Part shown: positions 1 through 7,238 of the stretch, one piece after another | Layout: each line of letters starts with the position of its first letter | How positions within the stretch are numbered: the first letter of the stretch is position 1 | Source: Luteolibacter algae | GTDB lineage: Bacteria; Verrucomicrobiota; Verrucomicrobiia; Verrucomicrobiales; Akkermansiaceae | Assembly (NCBI RefSeq): GCF_042683045.1 | Contig: NZ_JBHUIT010000003.1 | Location: 124,001-188,000 of the forward strand | Reading direction: 5' to 3' | Length of the DNA: 64,000 bases | The notes under the pieces: model-generated | The model's database searches: none | What the model was told of the DNA's origin: nothing | The model's input: only the letters and a program-made list of their open reading frames with translations | Translations under genes and position numbers: made by a program

Positions 1-1
1 T

Positions 2-853
2 GTATTGGCCTACGCCGCGCTGCTTGTGTCTCCGGACAACGATGTTCCGCTCCTGCGTGTGCTAAACTCTCCCAACCGCGGTATTGGCCAGACCACCGCC
101 GTCCTGGCGACTGACTGGAGCCGGGAAAACCAGCAATCCGTCTGGCAGGCATTGTGCGATCCGTTTTTCACCACCACCATCGGGGCCAAGGCACGCGGCG
201 CGATCGAAGACTTCGTGGCCGTGATCTCTGCCGCGAAAAACCGCATCGATCTAGTCAAGGAAAACCCGGCGGATGTTCTAAGCGATCTGCTCAAGGAAAT
301 CGATTATCTGCCATGGATCGAGCGTGGCTGCAAAAACGACACGGAGCGGATGCAGCGCGGGGAATCAATCAACAACCTCATCGCCAGCCTTCGCCAGCAC
401 GTGGAAAAAGGTAAAAAGCTCCAGTCTTTTCTTGATGATTCCGCTCTTGCTTCCGATCGCGAGGACGATGATATCGAAAAGAAAAAGGGTGCTACCCTGA
501 TCACTCTGCACGCCTCGAAGGGCTTGGAATACCCTATCGTCTATCTTGTGGGTCTGGAAGAAGGCGTCCTTCCGCACAGCCGTTCGATTGTGGAGGGAAC
601 CAAGGATGAGGAGCGCCGTTTGTTATACGTGGGAATTACCCGCGCCCAGGAATCACTAACGATGACTTATTGCACAGTGCGGATGAAATGGGGTCAGAAA
701 ACCGGCTGCCAATCCTCCACATTTATTCCTGAAATGGACGATAAATACATCGAGCATACGACATTCGATGACATTCAGAATACCGAGATGTCGGAAGACG
801 ACCTCGATAGCTTTTTCGCATCGATGAACAATATCTTCGATACCACGGAGTAG
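2..853 (+). CDS. UvrD/Rep-family DNA helicase, C-terminal part (5' truncated)
   Basis: This is the 3' end of a superfamily 1A DNA helicase; the gene begins before the window. The reading frame is open from base 2. The visible 283 residues contain helicase motif V (ITLHASKGLEYPIVYLVGLE, with the following GVLPHSRS) and motif VI (EERRLLYVGITRAQESL), which together form the C-terminal RecA-like domain that binds ATP and DNA. Family members (UvrD, PcrA, Rep) unwind DNA 3'-5' in repair and replication restart. The protein ends in an acidic tail soon after motif VI, without the long C-terminal extension typical of PcrA, so it may be Rep-like. The ATPase motifs I-IV lie outside the window. The next gene is convergent, 15 bases away. 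Confidence 0.9.
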   Translation, partial: VLAYAALLVSPDNDVPLLRVLNSPNRGIGQTTAVLATDWSRENQQSVWQALCDPFFTTTIGAKARGAIEDFVAVISAAKNRIDLVKENPADVLSDLLKEIDYLPWIERGCKNDTERMQRGESINNLIASLRQHVEKGKKLQSFLDDSALASDREDDDIEKKKGATLITLHASKGLEYPIVYLVGLEEGVLPHSRSIVEGTKDEERRLLYVGITRAQESLTMTYCTVRMKWGQKTGCQSSTFIPEMDDKYIEHTTFDDIQNTEMSEDDLDSFFASMNNIFDTTE

Positions 854-868
854 CTCCCTACGCCCGAA

Positions 869-1702
869 TTACTCGACGATCTCGAAACTCACCTCACCTA
901 ATTTAACCGCACCGAGATCAATCAGAGTCTGCAGATAGATATTCTCCGCAGCCCCACCGCGGAAAGAAGGAACTTTTGATGGTTCAAATTCATCCGCTTC
1001 CCATTGCCTGCGGAGCACCATGTATGATCTCACGTCAGTCATCACATCTTGCGGAACAGACAATAGGTAATATTTCACCGGTCCTTTCCAGGTCTCGCTA
1101 ACAGTGCGGGCGATATCAAATCGACGCTCGGGCGTTTGAGGGCTCAGCACAGGGAACAATCCATTCCAATAAGGCATGCCGAAAACCTGTAGCTGGTGAT
1201 CATCGGGAATATTTTTCCCTTTACCCTCCAACACGATCTCATTTCCGATTTTTACTTTTTCTCCATCGGATTTCGAATTCAATTCACCTATCGGCATGTC
1301 TTTTTCACCGAGTGCGGGCACCTTCGCTGCAGTCACCACTTCATCGCCATTCCGTAACATTTGTAAGGCTAGCCGGGCGTCCAGTGTGGCCACTTCCAAC
1401 GCATGATCCCGCTTGCCCTTTATGAGCTCGATCCGCTGCTCGATCTCCGGAGCCAATCTACGATCTTCCGCTAGCAGCTTCGGGCTGATCTCACGTAGGT
1501 GGTTTAAAAAAGAATCGTTCAGTTTGCTCAGATTCTTGCGTGCTTCAGCCTCGCTACTCGCTTTTGATAAAATCTGGTGGACTGCAGTAGAATACTTTTC
1601 CTCTGCGTCGACCAAAGCCTTTGGCAGGACTTCCGCCGTGAGCGGACTGATCAACATCAGCAGGATCAGAAGATTTCGCAGCAGCAGTCCTGAGGAACTC
1701 AT
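869..1702 (-). CDS. Secreted protein of unknown function
   Basis: I do not recognise this family. The start at 1702 is chosen because the protein then opens with a short polar stretch and a hydrophobic signal peptide (MSSSGLLLRNLLILLMLISP, cleavage probably near residue 24). The frame is open upstream to 1762 but that extension is Cys-rich and does not look like a signal peptide. The mature protein (about 250 residues) begins with charged helices (roughly residues 25-110), then a more beta-rich half containing YWNGLFPVLSP and a C-terminal FRGG segment. It is likely periplasmic or surface exposed. It is divergent from holB, with about 95 bases between them. Confidence 0.6.
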   Translation of the reverse strand: MSSSGLLLRNLLILLMLISPLTAEVLPKALVDAEEKYSTAVHQILSKASSEAEARKNLSKLNDSFLNHLREISPKLLAEDRRLAPEIEQRIELIKGKRDHALEVATLDARLALQMLRNGDEVVTAAKVPALGEKDMPIGELNSKSDGEKVKIGNEIVLEGKGKNIPDDHQLQVFGMPYWNGLFPVLSPQTPERRFDIARTVSETWKGPVKYYLLSVPQDVMTDVRSYMVLRRQWEADEFEPSKVPSFRGGAAENIYLQTLIDLGAVKLGEVSFEIVE

Positions 1703-1797
1703 ACCTAACAGCATGCTGGAACGGAAGTTTCCCGCCAGCACAAAACAATCGCAAAAATCCATTTAACAAACCGGATTTCACCACTAAAACTCCTGCC

Positions 1798-2808
1798 ATG
1801 GCCCAACGCGCTGAAAAAGCATACGAACTGATCAAATCCGCTTACGAGCGCGAGCGCTTGGCTCATGCCTTCCTGATTTCCGGGGATCTCGGCTGCGGCA
1901 AGGAAGAGCTTGCCTCGCGGCTCATCTCGCTGGTCAACAGCTCCGGTGAGGTCGGTGGCATGGATCTTTTCGGCCAGCCGGTAGAAGTTGTCGTCCCTCC
2001 TCTCGATGAGCAGGAAAACGGTTGGGTGCGGGTGATTCGCCCACGCTCGAAGAGCCGCCGGATATCAGTCAGTGAAATCCGCGATCTGGAACACACGTTG
2101 CAACTGGCCGCTCCCAGCGGCGAGACCAAGATCGGTGTGATTGTCGATGCGGACAGAATGAACGAGCAAGCGGAGAACGCTTTCCTGAAAACTCTGGAGG
2201 AACCACCGAATGCCACCTTGCTTTTACTCTTAACCACCAAGCCGCAGCGGCTGTTGCCAACGATCCTTTCCCGCTGCGTGCAGGTGAAACTCACCGGCGG
2301 TCGCTCGCTCGGTGCCAATGGCGGAGACGAACTTGTCGCCGAGCTCAATCGCGTGGCTGCAAAGGGCTTCGGCAACCCTGTCACCGCCCTTCATTTGAAA
2401 TCCGTGTTCAGTGACTTCATGGCCGAGAAAAAAAGCGAAACCGAAGTGGCGGCCAAGGTCGCGGCGAAAGAAGAAATCGCCACCTACAAGGATGGAACGG
2501 ACGGCTCTTGGCTGAAGGAGCGCGAGGACTTCCATAAAGCGGCTGCAGAAGCGGATTATCTCGAAGCGCGGAACCGTTATCTGGATGTGATCCTTGCCTG
2601 GCTCGCCGATCTGATCCGTATCAAAACCGGTTCCAGTGGCTTGGATTTTCCGGATTCCGCAGGACAGCTGGAAAAAATCGCGGAGGGAGAGAGTATTTTC
2701 CAAATCACCAAGCGTCTGGATGCCCTGGAGAAACTCCGCCAGACATTGGAAACGAACGCCTCCGAACAGCTAGCTCTGGAAGTCGGCTTTCTGAGAGCAT
2801 TTGCATAA
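1798..2808 (+). CDS. holB: DNA polymerase III delta' subunit
   Basis: AAA+ clamp-loader subunit of the replicative polymerase. It helps load the beta sliding clamp onto primed DNA, working with delta and tau/gamma. The 336-residue length fits delta'. A P-loop-like GDLGCGKEE lies at residues 29-37, and a conserved ENAFLKTLEEPPNATLLLL segment is followed by LPTILSRC, the SRC motif that contacts a neighbouring subunit's ATP. No zinc-binding Cys cluster is visible, which argues for delta' rather than tau/gamma. The C-terminal third (from about residue 240) is helical, as expected for the collar domain. The ATG start directly precedes a typical N-terminus. Confidence 0.9.
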   Translation: MAQRAEKAYELIKSAYERERLAHAFLISGDLGCGKEELASRLISLVNSSGEVGGMDLFGQPVEVVVPPLDEQENGWVRVIRPRSKSRRISVSEIRDLEHTLQLAAPSGETKIGVIVDADRMNEQAENAFLKTLEEPPNATLLLLLTTKPQRLLPTILSRCVQVKLTGGRSLGANGGDELVAELNRVAAKGFGNPVTALHLKSVFSDFMAEKKSETEVAAKVAAKEEIATYKDGTDGSWLKEREDFHKAAAEADYLEARNRYLDVILAWLADLIRIKTGSSGLDFPDSAGQLEKIAEGESIFQITKRLDALEKLRQTLETNASEQLALEVGFLRAFA

Positions 2809-2817
2809 AGCTAAATG

Positions 2818-3405
2818 CTAAAATTCGTTTTCTCCGTATTTCACCCCTTCATTGACGATCGAGACACTTTCCAGCAAGCCTTCGAGCCCATCAAGGAGGA
2901 GATTGAGCCCCATTTCCCAGTTCTTTGATTCAAAGGCAGGGCCGGAAAGCTCCAGAAGATGATTCAGCGCATCGGGCCGCAATAAGGGTTCCAGCCCATA
3001 GCCGGGCACAATCGCGGAATCCATGCGGAAAGGATCGATAACAACCATAAGCGCATGGTTCTTCCTGCCCCGCTTCCCCTCTCCGGCAATCGCCGCGGCG
3101 TTGAAAAGCCAGAACGCGTGCATGGAAAATGGATGCTCGCTGGAAAATCGATGCATCACCACCTGCAGCACCAGCTGGGGGAAACGCCGTTGAATTTTTA
3201 GAATCTGCTTCTTCAGTCGATTGACATCCGCTCCACGGAGATGACCGGTGGTGTCCGCCACCATCGGATTCAAACGTGGCAAAGCGCCGACCAAAGCGCT
3301 CGTCCGCGGATACGAAAGCCGGCAGGCCGGACACTCGGGAGCATCAATCTGAATTAGGGTCTGGCAATACGGACAGTGGATCACTTGCGGAAGATATACT
3401 GACAT
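2818..3405 (-). CDS. TPM-domain protein with N-terminal zinc ribbon
   Basis: A 195-residue protein that starts with a four-Cys zinc ribbon (CPYC at residues 11-14, CPAC at 25-28) followed by a TPM-like domain (TLP18.3/Psb32/MOLO-1 fold, about residues 40-190). The TPM call rests on the segment ALMVVIDP and on IVPGYGLEPLL, which resemble the conserved V..G.GLE core of that fold. TPM domains occur in envelope and photosystem-repair proteins; their general biochemical role is not settled. No signal peptide is visible, so it is probably cytosolic. The start at 3405 puts the zinc ribbon at the N-terminus; an upstream in-frame start at 3444 would add 13 Phe/Ser-rich residues. Convergent with holB. 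Confidence 0.7.
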   Translation of the reverse strand: MSVYLPQVIHCPYCQTLIQIDAPECPACRLSYPRTSALVGALPRLNPMVADTTGHLRGADVNRLKKQILKIQRRFPQLVLQVVMHRFSSEHPFSMHAFWLFNAAAIAGEGKRGRKNHALMVVIDPFRMDSAIVPGYGLEPLLRPDALNHLLELSGPAFESKNWEMGLNLLLDGLEGLLESVSIVNEGVKYGENEF

Positions 3406-3488
3406 TGACCGGTGGGTCGAAGAGAAAAAGAACCCTCCGCGCACCTTCTGGGCTTGACCGTCCAGCGTGCGGCAAGCTCCCTCCCCCT

Positions 3489-4130
3489 GTGAATTTCTTC
3501 ATAACAGGCACGGATACCGGAGTAGGGAAAACCTACGTCACAAAACTCATCATCGAGTCCTTACGCGCGGAAGGCACAGACGCCATTGGCTTCAAGCCGG
3601 TTTCCTGCGGCGATCGTGAAGATGCGACGATTCTTGCCGCAGCATCCGGCGACCTGCCCTTGGATGAGATCAATCCGCTGCATTTCCATTCTCCTCTCGC
3701 GCCCCATGTTGCCGCTTTACTGGAAAACACCAGTATCAACCCGCAGGAAATCGTTCGTTCCTACCAAGAGCTCGCCGCAAAATCCGGCATGATGCTTGTC
3801 GAGGGTGCCGGCGGCTGGGAAGTCCCGCTGACGGAGAAATATTTCATCTCGGATCTAGCAAAAGACCTGAATCTTCCGGTGATTCTTGTTGCAGCAAATC
3901 GCCTGGGAGCACTGAACCATATTCTGCTTTCCCTCGGTGCCATCAAGGCAAAGGGTCTCACCTGCGTCGGTATCATCCTCAATCAACTCGAAGACGAGAT
4001 GGACACGCCCATGATCACAAACAAAGGCATCCTGGAATCCCTCACAGATGTCCCACTGCTGGATCACATCATTCATAATCAGGATTTTCTTTCACCGGAA
4101 CTCATCGACACGCTCCTCGGGAACAGCTAA
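3489..4130 (+). CDS. bioD: Dethiobiotin synthetase
   Basis: ATP-dependent carboxylation of 7,8-diaminopelargonate to dethiobiotin, the penultimate step of biotin synthesis, in the cytosol. The 213-residue protein has the BioD P-loop GTDTGVGKTY at residues 7-16, the substrate-binding FKPVSCG segment and the VEGAGGWEVPL motif that binds magnesium and substrate. The GTG start at 3489 is chosen because it places NFFITGTDTG directly at the N-terminus, as in the family. The frame is open much further upstream, but that part overlaps the divergent TPM gene. No other biotin genes lie nearby. No clear Shine-Dalgarno precedes the start. Confidence 0.9.
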   Translation: MNFFITGTDTGVGKTYVTKLIIESLRAEGTDAIGFKPVSCGDREDATILAAASGDLPLDEINPLHFHSPLAPHVAALLENTSINPQEIVRSYQELAAKSGMMLVEGAGGWEVPLTEKYFISDLAKDLNLPVILVAANRLGALNHILLSLGAIKAKGLTCVGIILNQLEDEMDTPMITNKGILESLTDVPLLDHIIHNQDFLSPELIDTLLGNS

Positions 4131-4187
4131 TTCCTTGCTCCCGCATTCCCAAGAAAAAGCCACCCTCCCACCAAAGACCAGAATCCT

Positions 4188-5423
4188 GTGCCTGCTAAAA
4201 ATTTCCACGTCCGCCAAGCCGCCGTCTCCGCCCTACGCGCATGGGCGAAAGGCCACGATTACGCCGAGTCCCTTGTCGAACGCCATGCCCAGCGCCGTAT
4301 GCTGTCCTCCTCGGATCGCGGCTTGTTGCAGGCAATACTCTTCGGTGTTTTGCGCCACCGCCGTATTTTGGATCATTGGATCTCCAAGCTCCGCCAAGGC
4401 AAGCTCGACGCGGAAACCCGCGATGTTCTACGCGTGGGTCTTTGCCAGATACTTATTCTCAATATCCCCGATCACGCCGCGGTCAACGAGACTGTCGAAG
4501 CGGGAAAAACATCCGTTCGGCCTTTGATCAATGCGGTTTTGCGCAAGGCGATCACTTCCCGGAAACGGCTAATGGAGCAACTGGACGAAATGCCGCCGGC
4601 GGTTCTTTATTCCCATCCGGACTGGCTCTACAACCGCTGGAGAAAATCTTTCGGCAAGGCCAAAGCCACCGCCATCATGGAGTGGAACAACGAGCCTGCT
4701 GAGACGTATTTCAGGATCAATCCCCTCGCTCCACCCGAGGGAGAAATCCCTGGCAAAAAGCTCGATCACGCGCCTGATTACTATCTCTTGGAGGGGAAAC
4801 TCCCCACCCAGCTTCTCGCTGCGGGAAATGTGTATATCCAGGATCCGGCAACCCGCCACTGCATCCAGTTGATGGCGCCGAAAAAGGGTGAGAAAATTCT
4901 GGATGCCTGTGCGGCTCCCGGAGGCAAGGCGTTCCTGATTGCTTCCGAGCTCGGCGGTGGCGAAGGATTGACCTGCACCGACTCCAATGAGAAACGCCTC
5001 CCCCGCCTCGAGGAAAATCTTTCGCGTCTCCACATCAAGGCCGATGAAATCTCTGTGCACGATTGGCGCAAGCCGGCTCCGGAGCGTTTTCTCAACGCCT
5101 TTGATGCGATACTGCTCGATGTCCCCTGCTCCAATACCGGAGTGATCCGCCGGCGGGTCGATGTCCGCTGGCGCATCCAAACCACCGACATCGATGATCT
5201 GGTAAAAATCCAGGCTGAGATCCTTGCCAATGCGCTTCCATGCCTCAAGCCTGGCGGACGCATCATCTACTCGACCTGCTCGATCGAAGATCTGGAAAAT
5301 ATCGAGCTGGTGAAAGCTTTTGTAGAGAATCACCCGGAGCTGGAGCTACGTAAGACACTGCAAATCACCCCGACAGAAAATGGCACCGACGGAGCGTTTG
5401 CAGCGGTATTGAAGCTCAAATGA
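4188..5423 (+). CDS. rsmB: 16S rRNA (cytosine-967-C5)-methyltransferase
   Basis: A 411-residue RsmB-type enzyme that transfers a methyl group from SAM to C967 (E. coli numbering) of 16S rRNA. An N-terminal NusB-like helical RNA-binding domain (about residues 5-135) is followed by a Rossmann methyltransferase domain. SAM-binding motif I is DACAAPGGKAFL. The two expected cysteines are present: C314 in DVPCSNTG (product release) and C364 in YSTCS (nucleophile). GTG start. It lies just downstream of bioD on the same strand and ends one base before the convergent peroxiredoxin gene. Confidence 0.92.
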   Translation: MPAKNFHVRQAAVSALRAWAKGHDYAESLVERHAQRRMLSSSDRGLLQAILFGVLRHRRILDHWISKLRQGKLDAETRDVLRVGLCQILILNIPDHAAVNETVEAGKTSVRPLINAVLRKAITSRKRLMEQLDEMPPAVLYSHPDWLYNRWRKSFGKAKATAIMEWNNEPAETYFRINPLAPPEGEIPGKKLDHAPDYYLLEGKLPTQLLAAGNVYIQDPATRHCIQLMAPKKGEKILDACAAPGGKAFLIASELGGGEGLTCTDSNEKRLPRLEENLSRLHIKADEISVHDWRKPAPERFLNAFDAILLDVPCSNTGVIRRRVDVRWRIQTTDIDDLVKIQAEILANALPCLKPGGRIIYSTCSIEDLENIELVKAFVENHPELELRKTLQITPTENGTDGAFAAVLKLK

Positions 5424-5424
5424 T

Positions 5425-5952
5425 TCAAGCCTCAAAGGTTCCGCGAATCGGGTAGTCATTTTCCTGCACCCACTGGACGGATTCGATCAATTCACCCAGG
5501 TCAGCCCGATTGAATGGCGTATTGGAAAGCTCGATCAATTGCAGCTTTCCTTCGGCATTCACCGCAAAGGTCGCAGGCTCGGCAAAGGGCCTGTCCGTCT
5601 CCTCTTTGCTGCGCGGTTCCGAAATGTACAGCCCCAGTTCCTTCATCTCCCCGATGCTCAATCCGTAGGCGACAGGAATGGTGAGCTCGTGCTCATCCAC
5701 CATCTTTTCAGCCTTTTCAACAGGATCCCCGGAAACGGCCAGAAGCTCCACTCCCAGCTTTTCAAAATCCTCCTTTAGCTCTTCCATTCTTGCCAGATAC
5801 TTGTGACAGATCGGGCAGTGCAGGCCGCGATAAACTGTCACAATCTGCCAGTTCCCGGGCTTTTTCACCTTTCCCAGTGTAATTTCACCCGCGTTTACCG
5901 TGGAAAGAGTGATAGCCGGGAGCTTACCGCCTGAAGTTATTTTCTTACTCAT
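5425..5952 (-). CDS. Peroxiredoxin-like protein (AhpC/TSA, redoxin fold)
   Basis: A 175-residue thioredoxin-fold protein of the AhpC/TSA superfamily. The segment YRGLHCPICHKYL carries Cys46 and Cys49 in a CxxC arrangement, replacing the PxxxTxxC motif of classical peroxiredoxins. Related proteins are annotated as redoxins, or as peroxiredoxins of the PrxQ/AhpC2-like type. A role in peroxide reduction is inferred. No signal peptide is seen, so it should be cytosolic. The start at 5952 gives the natural N-terminus MSKKITSGGKLPAI; the frame continues upstream as low-complexity sequence. It is divergent from a second, canonical peroxiredoxin, and a 246-base intergenic region with repeats separates them. 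Confidence 0.8.
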   Translation of the reverse strand: MSKKITSGGKLPAITLSTVNAGEITLGKVKKPGNWQIVTVYRGLHCPICHKYLARMEELKEDFEKLGVELLAVSGDPVEKAEKMVDEHELTIPVAYGLSIGEMKELGLYISEPRSKEETDRPFAEPATFAVNAEGKLQLIELSNTPFNRADLGELIESVQWVQENDYPIRGTFEA

Positions 5953-5977
5953 AATTTTCGTTGTGTCTGATTGATCA

Positions 5978-6010
5978 TCCCGCGTCGGGAATAGCCCCGG
6001 TTTGTCCGGG
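5978..6010. repeat. Two short perfect inverted repeats in the peroxiredoxin intergenic region
   Basis: Two adjacent small dyads are visible: TCCCG-CGT-CGGGA at 5978-5990 and CCCGG-TTTGT-CCGGG at 5996-6010. They lie 25-60 bases upstream of the minus-strand redoxin start, so they could be small hairpins in its leader or protein-binding sites. They are short and GC-rich, so chance is possible. Confidence 0.4.
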
Positions 6011-6015
6011 ATGAT

Positions 6016-6051
6016 GATTGGCCAAGGTCCACCAGAATAGCGATTGGTCAA
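6016..6051. promoter_or_regulatory. Imperfect direct repeat between divergent peroxiredoxin genes (possible operator)
   Basis: The 10-mer GATTGGCCAA (6016-6025) recurs as GATTGGTCAA (6042-6051), 9 of 10 identical, with starts 26 bases apart (about 2.5 helical turns). It sits between two divergently transcribed peroxiredoxin genes, a common place for a redox-responsive regulator to bind. The motif is not the classic OxyR box. The regulatory role is inference. Confidence 0.4.
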
Positions 6052-6198
6052 ACTACAGTCCGGGGCCATCGTAGGGTTCCACGGGTTTCGGACTCAAAAT
6101 CACTTGCAGAATACCCTCAATCGGGACTACGCCGTTGCCGTCCACCGCAGTCTGCGGAACTTCACTGAACTCAAAAATTTCAGCATCCAAGAAATATC

Positions 6199-6825
6199 AT
6201 GTCCGTCCTAGTAGGTAAACCAGCCCCATCTTTCAGCGCAAAAGCCGTAAAAGGTGAAACCATCATCGAGGACTTTTCCCTCGATCAATACATCGGCAAA
6301 AAATATGTCGTTTTCTTTTTCTATCCAAAGGACTTCACCTTCGTTTGCCCGACGGAGCTTCACCGCTTCCAGGAAGAGCTCGCGGAGTTCGAGAAACGCA
6401 ATGTGGCAGTCGTAGGTTGCTCCACTGATTCCGAGTTCTCCCACTGGGCGTGGCTGCAAACTCCACGCAGCAAAGGCGGCATCCAGGGTGTCACCTATCC
6501 CCTCGTTGCGGATATCAACAAAACCATCTCCGAAGACTATGATGTCCTCGCCGGTGACTTCGAGATCGACGAAGAAGGCAAGAGTGTCGTCGTTGGCGAG
6601 CTCGTGGCCTATCGCGGCCTGTTCCTCATCGATCTCAATGGCATCGTCCGCCATCAAGTCGTAAACGACATGCCGCTCGGCCGTTCCATCCGTGAGTGCC
6701 TCCGCGTTGTCGATGCTCTGCAGCATTTCGAAGAAAATGGTGAGGTCTGCCCGATGGACTGGGAAAAAGGCTCCGATGCCATGACCCCGGATCATCAAGG
6801 TGTCAGCAGTTACCTTTCGAAATAA
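6199..6825 (+). CDS. Typical 2-Cys peroxiredoxin (Prx1/AhpC type)
   Basis: A 208-residue thiol peroxidase that reduces H2O2 and organic peroxides. The peroxidatic Cys50 sits in FTFVCPTELHRF and the resolving Cys184 in GEVCPMDWEKG, giving the intermolecular disulfide of the typical 2-Cys class. Family members use thioredoxin or AhpF as reductant; no reductase gene is adjacent. Cytosolic, no signal peptide. The ATG at 6199 gives the family N-terminus. A factor-independent terminator follows 24 bases after the stop. It is divergent from another redoxin-fold protein, suggesting a shared oxidative-stress control region. Confidence 0.93.
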   Translation: MSVLVGKPAPSFSAKAVKGETIIEDFSLDQYIGKKYVVFFFYPKDFTFVCPTELHRFQEELAEFEKRNVAVVGCSTDSEFSHWAWLQTPRSKGGIQGVTYPLVADINKTISEDYDVLAGDFEIDEEGKSVVVGELVAYRGLFLIDLNGIVRHQVVNDMPLGRSIRECLRVVDALQHFEENGEVCPMDWEKGSDAMTPDHQGVSSYLSK

Positions 6826-6848
6826 ACGGAAGTCTTCCCCTTTCCCCA

Positions 6849-6882
6849 CGGGCATTGTCGCAAGGCAGTGCCCGTTTTTTTT
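6849..6882 (+). terminator. Rho-independent terminator after the 2-Cys peroxiredoxin
   Basis: A GC-rich stem (ACGGGCATTG paired with CAGTGCCCGT through one G:U) has a short loop and is followed directly by eight T residues. It lies 24 bases after the peroxiredoxin stop. Confidence 0.85.
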
Positions 6883-6934
6883 ATGAATAAATTCTCTCTG
6901 GCCAGAAACGTTGGCCGGAGCCAAACTTCATGCC

Positions 6935-7087
6935 ATGAAAGCGTTTCTCTCCCTCCTGATCACCCTTCTAATCCTGATCGCAGTTTTAGGAGGCGGTGGT
7001 GCCATGTTTTATCTTGCGAGCAGTAGCGAGTTTTCGCGGGCTCCGGAGACCCCGCCGACTTCTTCGCCGGCAAGTCAGCGCCGCTGA
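6935..7087 (+). CDS. Small single-pass membrane protein (50 residues)
   Basis: An ATG-initiated frame of 50 codons encodes MKAFLSLLITLLILIAVLGG followed by GGAMFYLASS and a polar tail rich in Pro and Ser. The first 25 residues form one hydrophobic segment, either an uncleaved anchor or a signal peptide, with a short C-terminal tail ending in QRR. The composition is that of a real small membrane protein rather than a chance frame. It lies between the peroxiredoxin terminator and the giant secreted-protein gene. I do not recognise a function. An alternative is that it is an unexpressed remnant. Confidence 0.55.
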   Translation: MKAFLSLLITLLILIAVLGGGGAMFYLASSSEFSRAPETPPTSSPASQRR

Positions 7088-7238
7088 GCCAGCCCGGTTT
7101 TTCCTCTATCGTTTCCGACGGATTCGATTGTCGAGCCCGGCGCACGCACGCTGGGATTTTGTGTCCGTTCTGGCACAAACACGCGAATGACAGCCTTCGG
7201 ACGCATGCATGGAATGCGGGGAACCTCTACCTCCCCCA

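Noticed and set aside
3276..3488. Upstream extension of the bioD frame
   Set aside because: It overlaps the divergent TPM gene and lacks BioD similarity; the GTG at 3489 restores the family N-terminus.
4569..5333. Long minus-strand frame (254 codons) opposite rsmB
   Set aside because: It lies entirely antisense to rsmB, has no recognised motifs and its composition reflects codon bias of the real gene.
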